Source of the DNA: Polaromonas jejuensis NBRC 106434 | Lineage (GTDB): Bacteria > Pseudomonadota > Gammaproteobacteria > Burkholderiales > Burkholderiaceae_C | NCBI RefSeq assembly: GCF_001598235.1 | Contig: NZ_BCYO01000006.1 | Coordinates: 62,001-126,000 of the forward strand | Reading direction: 5' to 3' | DNA length: 64,000 bases | Part shown: positions 17,404-26,547 of the stretch, piece after piece | How positions within the stretch are numbered: the stretch's first letter is position 1 | Layout of the letters: every line of letters begins with the position of its first letter | Program-made: the position numbers and the translations under genes | The notes under the pieces: generated by a model | Told to the model about the DNA's origin: nothing | Databases searched by the model: none | Seen by the model: the letters and a program-made list of their open reading frames with translations, nothing else

Positions 17404-18390
17404 ATGAGCAGACCCGCCGATCCCGTCGAGAGCTACCTGCTGCGTGTGCTGGTGACCCTGGTCACGGAGCGCAATGTATCGCGCACTGCCATCCGGCTGA
17501 ACCAGTCGCAACCGGCCATCAGCATTGCGCTAAAACGGCTGCGGGAGATTTTTGACGACCCCTTGCTGGTGCGCGAAAAGGGCGGCATGGTGCCCACCGA
17601 CCGGGCGCTGGTGCTGCGCGAACATGCGCGACGTGCGCTCGGCGAGATTGACGCCATGCGCGCCGATGCCGAACTGTTCGAGCCGGCGTCGAGCACGCAA
17701 ACCTTTCGCATCGGTTCGCCGGATTTCATGGCGGCGTCCTTCCTGGCCGGGACGGTCGAGCGCTTCGGGCGCGAAGCGCCCCGAGCCCGGCTCATGGTGC
17801 AGCCGCTCGGTGCCGACTTCGACTATGAGCGCGCGCTCGCGCAGGGCGATCTCGACGTGGTCATCGGCAACTGGCCCCAGCCGCCGCAGCAGCTGCACCT
17901 GTCGGTTCTGCTTGAAGACGAGGTGATCTGCCTGATGAGCGGCCACGACCGGCGAGCAGCCTGCGGCCTGACCCGCGAGCAGTACCTCGCGGCGCGCCAT
18001 ATCGTGCCCTTCCCGTATTCGCAGTCGCATCGCGGCCTCATCGACATGTATCTCGCGAGCTTGCGCGTGTCGCGCCATGCGGCTGTCGTCGTGCCGTTTT
18101 TTGGGCTCGCCCCCTACCTGCTTGTGAACACCGACCTGGTGTTCACGACCACGCGCCACTTCGCGGAGCATTACGTGCGCATGCTGCCGCTGGCAGTCAG
18201 CCCGGCGCCGTTTGATTTTCCGCGCATGCGCTTTTATCAACTCTGGCACGAGCGCTCGCACCATTCGCCGTCACACCGCTGGTTCCGCGACCTGTTGTCG
18301 CACGCCGCTCGTCGCGTTGCACAGGAGGTCCCGCTGCCAACCCCTGACGAAAAACTCCCGGGTTTTCTGGCAAACACCGATTCGCTATAA
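17404..18390 (+). CDS. LysR-family regulator (NahR/NodD-like group)
   Basis: The 328-aa regulator has a helix-turn-helix in residues 10-75 (SRTAIRLNQSQPAISIALKRLR) and a C-terminal segment FYQLWHERSHHSPSHRWFRD that marks the NahR/PcpR/NodD-like branch, many of whose members sense aromatic or related organic acids. It is divergent from the ACS-type MFS transporter, its likely target. The last three residues and stop (DSL-stop) are encoded by dispersed repeat copy B, which overlaps the gene's end. Confidence 0.87.
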   Translation: MSRPADPVESYLLRVLVTLVTERNVSRTAIRLNQSQPAISIALKRLREIFDDPLLVREKGGMVPTDRALVLREHARRALGEIDAMRADAELFEPASSTQTFRIGSPDFMAASFLAGTVERFGREAPRARLMVQPLGADFDYERALAQGDLDVVIGNWPQPPQQLHLSVLLEDEVICLMSGHDRRAACGLTREQYLAARHIVPFPYSQSHRGLIDMYLASLRVSRHAAVVVPFFGLAPYLLVNTDLVFTTTRHFAEHYVRMLPLAVSPAPFDFPRMRFYQLWHERSHHSPSHRWFRDLLSHAARRVAQEVPLPTPDEKLPGFLANTDSL

Positions 18391-18438
18391 AAACAATAGC
18401 TTCCTGCGCCCGTCACTCATGGGCTGGCGCCTGTTTTT
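18379..18438 (+). repeat. dispersed repeat, copy B
   Basis: It starts GATTCGCTATAAAAACAATA and continues with TAGCTTCCTGCGCCCG and GGGCTGGCGCCTGTTTTT. It lies between two converging genes: the LysR stop (18388-18390) is inside it and the lipoprotein stop (18440-18438) is at its far edge. The GCGCCCG and GGGC segments may pair as a hairpin ahead of the T-run, so it may also act as a terminator. Confidence 0.72.
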
Positions 18439-18968
18439 CAGCGGTTACCCCCCAAGGGTCTGATGCTTTCCTCATCCACCGACTCGGTGCCCAGCACCTT
18501 CAGCTCCGGATCAAAGACCACGGTAAAAATCCGCGCCGTGTTGGGCGGGTTCAGGTAGCGCCAGTCGTAGTGCGTTTCCCGCTTCAGGACATAAGGCGTG
18601 ACCTTCATCGGCTTGCCCAGCATTTTGCGCACCTGCTCCATGCGCATGCCGGGCAGCACCCTGGCAAAGCTCTGCGGGTTCAAGACCTGCCTGAGCGCGC
18701 TCATCCTGCCGTCGGCGCCTATGGTGATCATGTAGTTGACCAGGCCTTGCGGCTGGCGGTTGTACTCAAAGGTGCGCGCACCCGGCGCGGCGGTAACGCC
18801 CGGCAGGGGCGTCTCGGCCATGTCGGTGGCGTCCCAGATTTTTTCCGGTTCGCCGAAACGGGCCCGGACATCGGCCTCGGTGGACACGCCCTCTTCCAGC
18901 TCGGCAATGCGCCGGGAATCGCAACCCACCAGCCCCAGAATGAATGACAGCAAACCCATACAGGCCAT
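18438..18968 (-). CDS. small outer-membrane-type lipoprotein, SmpA/OmlA (BamE)-like
   Basis: A 176-aa lipoprotein with a short hydrophobic leader ending in the lipobox LVGC, then a mature part with two repeats of the SmpA/OmlA signature (EEGVSTEADVRARFGEP and LPGMRMEQVRKMLGKP), as in the BamE fold. It may help outer-membrane assembly or be a paralogue of unknown role; a dedicated bamE is normally shorter (about 110-170 aa). The start is uncertain: ATG 18968 or ATG 18959, with AAGGA better spaced for the second. It converges with the LysR gene, and its stop falls at the edge of repeat copy B. Confidence 0.7.
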   Translation of the reverse strand: MACMGLLSFILGLVGCDSRRIAELEEGVSTEADVRARFGEPEKIWDATDMAETPLPGVTAAPGARTFEYNRQPQGLVNYMITIGADGRMSALRQVLNPQSFARVLPGMRMEQVRKMLGKPMKVTPYVLKRETHYDWRYLNPPNTARIFTVVFDPELKVLGTESVDEESIRPLGGNR

Positions 18969-19106
18969 GGTCCTTGTGTTGAAGAAAACCGGGACGGCAA
19001 AGTCCCCGGAAACAGCGCTGGAGAAAGGCCTGGAGAGGCGAAACAATGAAAGCACGGCAGTCCCCGGTAAAATCCACCAACTATACGTTTTAGGCAGTTT
19101 AGACCC

Positions 19107-19325
19107 ATGTCCTTCTTTCGCCGGCCCGACTACACCTCAGAAGTCACGCAGTTCATCGACCAGCTCAAGAGCAACAAGCCCACGCTGGAAGCCGAGCAAC
19201 GGGCCGGCCGCGCCCTGCTGTGGGACAAAAACCTGAACCTCGACGACCAGGCCGAGTACCGCGAGGCCAGCGTGCCCCAGCAGCCCTATGTCTACGGCAC
19301 CAGCGGCCACGCCAACAGCAAGTAA
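19107..19325 (+). CDS. DUF3460 family protein
   Basis: A 72-aa soluble protein with the sequence MSFFRRPDYTSEVTQFIDQL near its start, characteristic of a small conserved betaproteobacterial family of unknown function. It has no transmembrane helix and no catalytic motif. It precedes scpA on the same strand, with a copy of the dispersed repeat between the two. That neighbourhood is recurrent in Burkholderiales. Confidence 0.82.
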   Translation: MSFFRRPDYTSEVTQFIDQLKSNKPTLEAEQRAGRALLWDKNLNLDDQAEYREASVPQQPYVYGTSGHANSK

Positions 19326-19337
19326 GCGCCAAACAGG

Positions 19338-19399
19338 CCAAAAACAGGCCGCCAGCCCTTATGGGACGGGCGCAATAAGCTATATTTTTCATAGCAAAT
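19338..19399 (-). repeat. dispersed repeat, copy C
   Basis: On the minus strand it reads GCTATGAAAAATATAGC, then TTATTGCGCCCG, then AGGGCTGGCGGCCTGTTTTT. It occupies most of the gap between the DUF3460 gene and scpA, in opposite orientation to copies A and B. Confidence 0.7.
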
Positions 19400-19429
19400 C
19401 AGCCGCCTCCTGAGTGCCACTGCTGCAAC

Positions 19430-20311
19430 ATGTCCCCAAACCCTTCTTCTGCCGTCCTCCAGGAACTGCCGCCCGCGGCCGGGCCCGAGCTGCCTGCGGC
19501 CGCAAGTCCGGGCATGCCCGCCGTGATTGACCAGGTCGCGCTGGCCCGCCTGTACGGCGAGCCGCTGTTTGCCATGCCGCACGACCTGTACATCCCGCCG
19601 GATGCGCTGCAGGTGTTTCTGGAGGCATTTGAGGGCCCGCTGGACTTGCTGCTCTACCTGATCCGCAAGCAGAACTTCAACATCCTCGACATCCCCATGG
19701 CGGCGGTCACGCGCCAATACCTCAGCTATGTCGACGAGATCCGGGCCACCAACCTGGAGCTGGCCGCCGAATACCTGCTGATGGCCGCCATGCTGATAGA
19801 GATCAAGTCGCGCATGCTGCTGCCGCCCAAGAAGACGGCCGAAGGCGAGGAAGCCGAAGACCCGCGGGCCGAACTGGTGCGCCGCCTGCTCGAGTACGAG
19901 CAGATCAAGCTGGCCGCCCACAAGCTCAACGAAGTACCGCAATACGGGCGTGACTTCCTGCGCGCCCAGGTCTATGTGGAGCAGTCGCTGCAGCCGCGCT
20001 TTCCCGACGTGCATGTGGTCGATCTGCAGGAGGCCTGGCGCGACATCGTGCGCCGCGCCAAGCTGGTGCAGCACCACCACATCAGCCGCGAAGCACTTTC
20101 GGTGCGCGAACACATGAGCATCGTGCTGCGCCGCCTGCAGGGCCGCAAGTTTCTGGAATTTGAAGACCTGTTCGACACCGCACGCGGCATGCCGGTGCTG
20201 GTGGTGACCTTCATCGCCATGCTTGAACTGGCCAAGGAAGGCTTGCTGGAGGTCACGCAAGCCGAGGCCTTTGCCCCGATTTACGTGCGCCTGGCCTACA
20301 CCCCGGCTTGA
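19430..20311 (+). CDS. scpA: segregation and condensation protein A
   Basis: The 293-aa kleisin subunit of the bacterial SMC-ScpAB complex, which organises and helps segregate the chromosome. The kleisin N-terminal region contains [19 protein letters not shown] (about residues 67-85), followed by [21 protein letters not shown], the segment that contacts SMC, and a C-terminal winged helix. About 60 extra N-terminal residues rich in Pro/Ala precede the core. No scpB follows; it must be elsewhere. It is directly followed by nadB on the same strand. Confidence 0.93.
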   Translation: MSPNPSSAVLQELPPAAGPELPAAASPGMPAVIDQVALARLYGEPLFAMPHDLYIPPDALQVFLEAFEGPLDLLLYLIRKQNFNILDIPMAAVTRQYLSYVDEIRATNLELAAEYLLMAAMLIEIKSRMLLPPKKTAEGEEAEDPRAELVRRLLEYEQIKLAAHKLNEVPQYGRDFLRAQVYVEQSLQPRFPDVHVVDLQEAWRDIVRRAKLVQHHHISREALSVREHMSIVLRRLQGRKFLEFEDLFDTARGMPVLVVTFIAMLELAKEGLLEVTQAEAFAPIYVRLAYTPA

Positions 20312-20343
20312 TATTCATCTTCAACCCCGCCCTGCCTGCGACC

Positions 20344-21918
20344 ATGCAACACGATTTTGATGTTTTGATTGTCGGCAGCGGCCTGGCCGGCCTGTCTGCC
20401 GCCCTGCACCTGGCCCCCACCCACCGCGTGGCCGTGCTGACCAAGCGGTGCTTGAGCGACGGTGCCAGCGGCTGGGCCCAGGGCGGCATTGCCGCCGTGC
20501 TGGCCGACGGCGACAGCTTCGACGCCCATGTCAACGACACCCTGGTGGCCGGCGCCGGCCTGTGCGATCTGGCCGCCACCCGCTTCGTGGTGGAAAACGC
20601 CCCCGACGCCATTGCCTGGCTGCGCGACCTGGGCGTGCCTTTTTCGCTCGAGGGCGAGCAGCTGCACCTGACGCGCGAAGGCGGCCACGGCGCGCGCCGC
20701 ATCGCCCATGTCACCGACGCCACCGGCGCGGCGGTGCAGCGCACGCTCATCGACGTGGTGCGCGCCACGCCCGGCATCACGCTGTTCGAGCACCACACGC
20801 TGGTGGACCTGATCACCGCGCGCAAGCTGGGCCTGCCGGGCCAGCGCTGCCTGGGCCTGTACGCGCTCGACGACGCCACCGACGAAGTCGTCACCTTCCG
20901 CGCCCCGCAAACCATTCTGGCCACCGGCGGCGCCGGCAAGGTCTACCTCTACACCACCAACCCCGACACCGCCACCGGCGACGGCATTGCCGCCGCCTGG
21001 CGCGCCGGCTGCCGCGTGGCCAACCTGGAATTCATCCAGTTCCACCCGACCTGCCTGTACCACCCGCACGCCAAGTCCTTTCTGATCAGCGAAGCGGTGC
21101 GCGGCGAGGGCGGGCGGCTTTTGTTGCCCGACGGCACCCGCTTCATGCCCGGGCATGATGCCCGCGCCGAACTCGCCCCGCGCGACGTGGTGGCCCGCGC
21201 CATCGACTACGAAATGAAAAAACGCGGCCTGGACTGCGTGCACCTGGACATCTCGCACCAGAGCCCCGAGTTTTTGCAGGCGCATTTCCCCAACATCCTG
21301 GCGCGCTGCGCCGAACTGGGCATAGACATCACCAGGCAGCCGATTCCGGTCGTGCCCGCCGCGCATTACACCTGCGGCGGCGTGCTCACCGACCTGGCCG
21401 GCCGCACCGACCTGCCCGGCCTGTTTGCCATTGGCGAAACCGCCTGCACCGGCCTGCACGGCGCCAACCGCCTGGCCAGCAACTCGCTGCTCGAATGCAT
21501 GGTGTTTGCCCGCGCCGCCGCCCAGGCGATTGCCACCGCGCCGCAGCAGCCCATCCCGGCGGTGCCGCGCTGGGACGACAGCCGCGTCACCGATGCCGAC
21601 GAAGCCGTCGTCATCTCGCACAACTGGGACGAGCTGCGCCGCTTCATGTGGGACTACGTGGGCATAGTGCGCACCAACAAGCGCCTGGAGCGCGCCGCCC
21701 ACCGCATCACGCTGCTGCAGGCCGAGATCCAGGAGTTCTACGCCCACTTCCACGTCACGCGCGACCTGCTGGAGCTGCGCAACCTGGTGCAGGTGGCCGA
21801 ACTCATCGTGCGCTCGGCCCAGTTGCGGCGCGAAAGCCGCGGCCTGCACTTCAGCCGCGATTACCCCGAACTGGCGGCGCCGGCGGCGGCAACCATTCTG
21901 GTGCCGCCCGTGGCCTGA
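20344..21918 (+). CDS. nadB: L-aspartate oxidase
   Basis: The 524-aa flavoenzyme oxidises L-aspartate to iminoaspartate, the first step of de novo NAD synthesis. FAD-binding GSGLAG is at residues 11-16, and [14 protein letters not shown] and HPTCLYHP are signatures shared with the fumarate reductase/succinate dehydrogenase flavoprotein family. [18 protein letters not shown] is the C-terminal FAD contact. I chose ATG 20344; the open frame extends to a TTG at 20308 without support. Its partners nadC and nadA lie about 7 kb away on the other strand, beyond the SUF operon. Confidence 0.95.
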   Translation: MQHDFDVLIVGSGLAGLSAALHLAPTHRVAVLTKRCLSDGASGWAQGGIAAVLADGDSFDAHVNDTLVAGAGLCDLAATRFVVENAPDAIAWLRDLGVPFSLEGEQLHLTREGGHGARRIAHVTDATGAAVQRTLIDVVRATPGITLFEHHTLVDLITARKLGLPGQRCLGLYALDDATDEVVTFRAPQTILATGGAGKVYLYTTNPDTATGDGIAAAWRAGCRVANLEFIQFHPTCLYHPHAKSFLISEAVRGEGGRLLLPDGTRFMPGHDARAELAPRDVVARAIDYEMKKRGLDCVHLDISHQSPEFLQAHFPNILARCAELGIDITRQPIPVVPAAHYTCGGVLTDLAGRTDLPGLFAIGETACTGLHGANRLASNSLLECMVFARAAAQAIATAPQQPIPAVPRWDDSRVTDADEAVVISHNWDELRRFMWDYVGIVRTNKRLERAAHRITLLQAEIQEFYAHFHVTRDLLELRNLVQVAELIVRSAQLRRESRGLHFSRDYPELAAPAAATILVPPVA

Positions 21919-21992
21919 GCGCCTGCACCTCCTGCCTGTGCCCCATTTGAGTTCAGCGGCGGCCCGCCAGGGATGTCCGCGGCAACGAGGTG

Positions 21993-22313
21993 TTAGTCGA
22001 ACCGGTCGTCCCTCACCTGCACCATGCCGTTCTCGACCCGCACCGGGAAGGTCGCCACCGCCTCGTAGGCCGGCGGCGACAGCGCCTCGCCGGTGACCAG
22101 TGAGAACTGCGCGCCGTGGCGGGGACAGACGATGATGTCGTCCAGCAGCTCGCCGCCGGACAGGGTCTCGGCCTCGTGGGTGCACACGTCCTCGATCGCA
22201 TGGTAGCGGCCGTTGACGTTGAACACGGCGATGGGCACGCCGTCCACGTCCACGGTGCGGCAGCTGCCGGGCGGGAAGCCGTCGGCCAGGGCGACGTCGG
22301 TCCAGTCGGCCAT
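21993..22313 (-). CDS. Rieske [2Fe-2S] ferredoxin-type protein of the SUF operon
   Basis: A 106-aa Rieske protein with cluster ligands in CTHEAETL and CPRHGAQF (C-x-H ... C-x2-H). It resembles the small ferredoxins of non-haem dioxygenases and nitrite reductase NirD-like proteins, but it sits last in the SUF operon and overlaps the previous stop by one base (TGATG). It may donate electrons for cluster assembly or simply be a client made in the same operon (inference). It converges with nadB, about 75 bases apart. Confidence 0.87.
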   Translation of the reverse strand: MADWTDVALADGFPPGSCRTVDVDGVPIAVFNVNGRYHAIEDVCTHEAETLSGGELLDDIIVCPRHGAQFSLVTGEALSPPAYEAVATFPVRVENGMVQVRDDRFD

Positions 22314-22699
22314 CACAGCAGCCCCAGTTGCAGGCGCGCCGCCTCGCTCATCTTGTCCTTGGACCAGGGCGGCTCCCACACCAGTTCGACCTCGACCTCG
22401 TTCACGCCGGGCAGCGCGTCGACGGTGCTGCCGACCAGTTCGGGAAAGGTCTGTGCCACCGGGCAGCCGGGGGCGGTCAGCGTCAGGCGGATATGCACCT
22501 TGCCCTGGGCTTCGTCCACGTCCAGGCCGTAGACGAGGCCCAGGTCGTAGATATTGACCGGGATTTCCGGGTCGAACACGGTTCGCAGGACCTCGATCAC
22601 GCGCGCCTGCAAGCCCGTGGCAGGGGTGGTGGGTGCCGGCGCAGCAGGGGGCGGGGCAGCGGCCTCCTTGGCCTGGCGTATCAAATCGAAAATGCTCAT
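22313..22699 (-). CDS. SufT-like DUF59/MIP18-domain protein
   Basis: A 128-aa protein with an Ala/Pro-rich N-terminal linker (about residues 12-28) and one DUF59/MIP18 domain containing TVFDPEIPVNIYDLGLVYGL and TAPGCPVAQTFP, with the conserved Cys. Single-domain DUF59 proteins in SUF operons (SufT group) help mature or transfer Fe-S clusters. It lies five bases after sufU and overlaps the Rieske gene by one base, so it is part of the operon. Confidence 0.86.
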   Translation of the reverse strand: MSIFDLIRQAKEAAAPPPAAPAPTTPATGLQARVIEVLRTVFDPEIPVNIYDLGLVYGLDVDEAQGKVHIRLTLTAPGCPVAQTFPELVGSTVDALPGVNEVEVELVWEPPWSKDKMSEAARLQLGLL

Positions 22700-22704
22700 C
22701 ACGT

Positions 22705-23154
22705 TCACTCCGTCGAAACCGGCCGGCTGGCTTCGTGCAGCGCCGCGCGCAGCGTATGCCAGGCCAGGGTGGCGCATTTCACCCGTACCGGGAATTCGCG
22801 CACGCCGGCCAGCACCTCCAGCTTGCCCAGCGCGACCGCAGGCGGCGAGTCGCCGCCGCCCGCCACCAGCGCGTGAAAGCCGGCGAACAGGGTCAGGGCC
22901 TGCGCTTCGGTCTTGCCCTTGAGGGCGTCGGTCATCAGCGACGCCGAGGCGGTCGATATGGCGCAGCCCGAGCCTTCGAAGCGGGCGTCTTCGATCACGC
23001 CGTCCACCACCTTGAGGGCAAGCGTCAGCCGGTCGCCGCACAGCGGGTTGAAACCCTCGGCGCGGCGGTTGGCCCCCGCCAGCGGCCCGAAATTGTGCGG
23101 GTGGCGGTAATGGTCAACGATGAGTTCCTGGTAGAGATCGCGCAAGTCAGACAT
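22705..23154 (-). CDS. sufU: SufU, scaffold/sulfur-relay partner of SufS
   Basis: The 149-aa NifU/IscU-fold protein. Three conserved cysteines (Cys39 in PLCGD, Cys64 in GSGCAIS, Cys127 in RVKCATLAW) and Asp41 form the zinc/sulfur site, and an insertion of about 20 residues before the last Cys distinguishes SufU from IscU. SufU accepts persulfide from SufS, taking the place of SufE, which is absent from this operon. The start overlaps the sufS stop by one base (TGATG). This arrangement is more usual in Gram-positive-style SUF systems. Confidence 0.9.
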   Translation of the reverse strand: MSDLRDLYQELIVDHYRHPHNFGPLAGANRRAEGFNPLCGDRLTLALKVVDGVIEDARFEGSGCAISTASASLMTDALKGKTEAQALTLFAGFHALVAGGGDSPPAVALGKLEVLAGVREFPVRVKCATLAWHTLRAALHEASRPVSTE

Positions 23155-24419
23155 CAGCCAAATACCTCCTGCGCCCTGCGGATCGCGCGCAGCAGCACAT
23201 CCACCTCCTCGACCGTGTTGTAGAGGGCGAACGAGGCGCGCACCGTGGCGGGCACGCCGAAGTGCGCCATCACCGGCATCGCGCAATGGTGGCCGGTGCG
23301 CACCGCCACCCCCTCGTCGTCGAGGATGGTGCCGACATCGTGCGGGTGCACGCCCTCCACGGTGAACGACAGGATGCTCGCCTTGTCCCGGGCTGTGCCG
23401 ATGAGGCGCAGGCCGGCCATCCCGGCCGCCTGTTCGGTGGCGTACGCCAGCAGCGCGTGTTCGTGGGCGGCGATGGCAGGCAAACCCACCATGCCCACAT
23501 AGTCGATCGCCGCCCCCAGGGCTATGCCGCCCGCGATATGGGGGGTGCCGGCCTCGAACTTGTACGGCAGGTCGTTGTAGCTCGTGCGGGCGAAGGTGAC
23601 CTCGCGGATCATGTCGCCGCCGCCTTGCCAGGGCGGCATGGCGTCCAGCAGCGCCGCCTTGCCGTAGAGCACGCCGATGCCGGTCGGCCCATAGAGCTTG
23701 TGGCCGGAGAAGGCATAGAAATCACAGTCGAGTTCCTGCACGTCGACCGGCAGGTGGGCGACCGCCTGGGCGCCATCGACCAGCACCACCGCCCCCGCCG
23801 CATGGGCGAGCGCGACGAGGCGCTTCACCGGGTTGATGGTGCCCAGCGCGTTCGACAGGTGCGTGAGCGCGACGAGGCGCGTTGCCGGGCCCAGCAGACG
23901 CTCGAACGCGTCCAGGCGCAGCTCGCCGGCGTCGTCGATGGGCGCGACGCGCAGCACCGCGCCGCTGCGCTCGCACAGCAGCTGCCACGGCACGATGTTG
24001 GAGTGGTGCTCCATCTCCGTGATCAGTATCTCGTCGCCGGGCCGCAGGCCTTGCCCATAGCTCGTCGCCACCAGGTTGATCGCCTCGGTGGTGCCGCGCA
24101 CGAACACGATTTCCTCGCGGCGTTCCGTATGGATGAAGCGCCGCACGGTGTCGCGCGCGGCTTCGTAGGCCTCGGTCGCCTGCTGGCTCAGGCTGTGCAC
24201 GCCGCGGTGGATGTTGGCGTTCAGTTGGGCGTAGTAGCGCGCCTCGCACTCGATCACGCACTGAGGCTTCTGGCTGGTGGCCGCGTTGTCCAGGTAGACC
24301 AGGGGCTTGCCATGCACGGTCCGGTGCAGGATGGGGAAATCCTGCCGCAGCCGCGCCACCGCCCGTTTGGTCTCGGGCGCGCTGGCGCGTGCTGTCGACT
24401 CGATGATTCGGTCGTTCAT
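23154..24419 (-). CDS. sufS: cysteine desulfurase SufS
   Basis: The 421-aa class-V, PLP-dependent enzyme releases sulfur from cysteine as a persulfide for cluster building. Schiff-base Lys241 lies in FSGHKLYG, the persulfide-forming Cys379 in RTGHHCAMP, and TEMEHHSNIVPWQ is the group-II (SufS/CsdA) marker. The ATG overlaps the sufD stop by four bases (ATGA), so synthesis is coupled. The N-terminus is about 15 residues longer than E. coli SufS. Confidence 0.94.
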   Translation of the reverse strand: MNDRIIESTARASAPETKRAVARLRQDFPILHRTVHGKPLVYLDNAATSQKPQCVIECEARYYAQLNANIHRGVHSLSQQATEAYEAARDTVRRFIHTERREEIVFVRGTTEAINLVATSYGQGLRPGDEILITEMEHHSNIVPWQLLCERSGAVLRVAPIDDAGELRLDAFERLLGPATRLVALTHLSNALGTINPVKRLVALAHAAGAVVLVDGAQAVAHLPVDVQELDCDFYAFSGHKLYGPTGIGVLYGKAALLDAMPPWQGGGDMIREVTFARTSYNDLPYKFEAGTPHIAGGIALGAAIDYVGMVGLPAIAAHEHALLAYATEQAAGMAGLRLIGTARDKASILSFTVEGVHPHDVGTILDDEGVAVRTGHHCAMPVMAHFGVPATVRASFALYNTVEEVDVLLRAIRRAQEVFG

Positions 24420-25756
24420 AACAGTTCCTTCACCCGCTCGGGCAGGCGCCCCAGCAGCAGCTTCTCCAGCCGCGCCCGCAGCGGCGCAATGCTCACCCGG
24501 GCTATCACCTCCTCGGCGAAGGCAAAGGTGAGCAGCGCGCGCGCCGACGCATCGTCCACGCCGCGCGAGCGCAGGTAAAAGATCTGCTCGGGGTCGAGCT
24601 GGCCGACGGTAGCGCCGTGGCTGCATTTCACGTCGTCGGCGTAGATCTCCAGTTGCGGTTTGGTATCGACTTCGGCGTTGTCCGACAGCAGCAGGTTGCG
24701 GTTGGTCTGGCAGGCGTCGCTGTGCTGCGCATCGGCATGCACGATCACCTTGCCGTTGAACACCGCGCGGGAGGCGCCGGCCAGCACGCCCTTGTAGAAC
24801 TCGCGGCTGGTGCCGTGCGGCTGGGCATGGTCGATGCGCGTGTGGTGGTCGATATGCTGGCGGCCGTCGGTCATGTACAGCCCGTCGAGCGCGCACTCGG
24901 TGCGCTCGGCATTGAGTCCGACGCGGATGTCGATCCGCGCCAGGCCGCCGCCCAGCGCGAACGAGCGCGAGGTCAAGCAGCTGCCATGCTGCTGGTCTGC
25001 ATTCACTGCAGCGACGTGGAATGCCTTGAGGCTCTCCTGCTGCAGCTTGTGGTGCTCGATCGCGGCGTCGCGCCCGGCCACGAGGTCGGTGATCACATTG
25101 GTGAAGTAGGCGCCGTCGCCGACGGCCACATGGTGTTCGACCAGGCTGGCGCGGCTGCCGGCGTCGGCCACCACGAGGTTGCGCGTCTGCATCGCCAGGC
25201 CCGCTTCGGTGGCGACGAACAGCAGGTGGATAGTCGTGTCGAGCGCCACGCCGGCGGCCAGATGGACATAGGCGCCGTCGGTCATGAAGGCCGCGTTCAG
25301 CGCCGCGAAGGCGGACGGGTAAGCGGACGGGTAGGCGTCCGGCGTCGGCCCCAGCAAGCTTTCCAGGCGCTCGGGCTCGCGTTCCAGCAGCTCGGCGAGG
25401 CTGGCCAGCGTGACGCCCGCGGGCAGCGGTGCTATGCGCGACCAGCGCGGCTGATAGTGGCCGTTCACGAACACCAGCCGGTGCGTGTCAGGCAGGCTCC
25501 AGCCTTCGATCTGCTGCGCCGTGACACCGTCGGGCGCCGACGGTGCCAGCGCAGCCAGCACAAAACGGCCTTTCTCGATGGCGGCGACGCTGGTGTACTT
25601 CCAGTCCTCCTGGCGCAGCGTCGGAAAGCCGGTGTCGGCAAACGACGCCAGCCCCGCTTCACGCGTACGCTGCAGCCATGGCAGGCGCCCGCCAGGCAGT
25701 GACGCTCTGAGGCGGGCGAATTCGTCGCGGTAGAAATCGGCCGTGATGGTGTTCAT
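24416..25756 (-). CDS. sufD: Fe-S assembly protein SufD
   Basis: The 446-aa protein has a parallel beta-helix core and pairs with SufB in the SufBCD scaffold. The core motif NRNLLLSDNAEVDTKPQLEI and the C-terminal CSHGATVGQLDPEQIFYLRSRG segment are diagnostic; this half carries the conserved His of the SufB-SufD interface. The ATG overlaps the sufC stop (ATGA). A short direct repeat encodes YPSAYPSA near residue 146, a likely slippage expansion. Confidence 0.93.
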   Translation of the reverse strand: MNTITADFYRDEFARLRASLPGGRLPWLQRTREAGLASFADTGFPTLRQEDWKYTSVAAIEKGRFVLAALAPSAPDGVTAQQIEGWSLPDTHRLVFVNGHYQPRWSRIAPLPAGVTLASLAELLEREPERLESLLGPTPDAYPSAYPSAFAALNAAFMTDGAYVHLAAGVALDTTIHLLFVATEAGLAMQTRNLVVADAGSRASLVEHHVAVGDGAYFTNVITDLVAGRDAAIEHHKLQQESLKAFHVAAVNADQQHGSCLTSRSFALGGGLARIDIRVGLNAERTECALDGLYMTDGRQHIDHHTRIDHAQPHGTSREFYKGVLAGASRAVFNGKVIVHADAQHSDACQTNRNLLLSDNAEVDTKPQLEIYADDVKCSHGATVGQLDPEQIFYLRSRGVDDASARALLTFAFAEEVIARVSIAPLRARLEKLLLGRLPERVKELL

Positions 25757-26523
25757 GTAACCACTCCCGCCTGGTGGCTGGCCTCGGCCTCGATCCAGCC
25801 GTAACCGTGTTTTTCCAGTTCCAGCGCCAGCTCCCGCCCACCGGAGAGCGCGATGCGGCCCTGCGACAGCACGTGCACATGGTCCGGCACGATGTAGTTG
25901 AGCAGGCGCTGGTAGTGGGTCACCAGCACGATGGCCCGCTCCGGACTGCGCATGGCGCTGATGCCGCCCGCGACGACCTGGAGCGCGTCGATGTCCAGTC
26001 CCGAATCGGTCTCGTCGAGGATGGCGAGCTTTGGCTCCAGCACGGCCATCTGCAGGATCTCGTTGCGTTTCTTCTCGCCGCCAGAGAAACCCTCGTTGAC
26101 CGCGCGGTAGAGCAGGCTCGTGTCCATGCCCATCAGCTGGAGTTTGCCCTTCACCAGCGCGAGGAAGTCCACCGCGTCCAGCTCAGGCTCGCCGCGGTGC
26201 AAGCGCCGCGCATTGACCGCCGCCTTCAGCAGATAGATGTTGGCGACCCCGGGGATCTCCACCGGGTACTGGAAGGCCAGAAAGATGCCGTTCCGCGCCC
26301 GCTCTTCAGGCGGCAGGTCGAGCAGGTTCCGGCCCTCGTAGCGCACCTCGCCGGCGGTCACCGCGTAGTTGTCGCGCCCGGCCAGCACATGGGCCAGCGT
26401 GCTCTTGCCCGAGCCGTTCGGCCCCATGATGGCGTGCACCTCGCCCGCCCGGATCGTGAGGTCGATGCCGCGCAGGATGGGCTTGTCGTCGACGCTGACA
26501 TGCAGGTTTCTGATCTCGAGCAT
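25753..26523 (-). CDS. sufC: Fe-S assembly ATPase SufC
   Basis: The 256-aa ABC-type ATPase drives conformational change of the SufBCD scaffold. Walker A GPNGSGKST is at residues 34-42, the signature reads FSGGEKKRNEI, and Walker B is LAILDETDSGLDIDAL. Complete length for the family. It follows sufB by 24 bases and overlaps the start of sufD. Confidence 0.95.
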   Translation of the reverse strand: MLEIRNLHVSVDDKPILRGIDLTIRAGEVHAIMGPNGSGKSTLAHVLAGRDNYAVTAGEVRYEGRNLLDLPPEERARNGIFLAFQYPVEIPGVANIYLLKAAVNARRLHRGEPELDAVDFLALVKGKLQLMGMDTSLLYRAVNEGFSGGEKKRNEILQMAVLEPKLAILDETDSGLDIDALQVVAGGISAMRSPERAIVLVTHYQRLLNYIVPDHVHVLSQGRIALSGGRELALELEKHGYGWIEAEASHQAGVVT

Positions 26524-26547
26524 GGTCTGTCCTCATAACAACCGCTA

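Noticed and set aside
24361..26523. Riboswitch or leader RNA within the SUF operon
   Set aside because: The suf genes overlap or abut with gaps under 30 bases, leaving no space for such an element.
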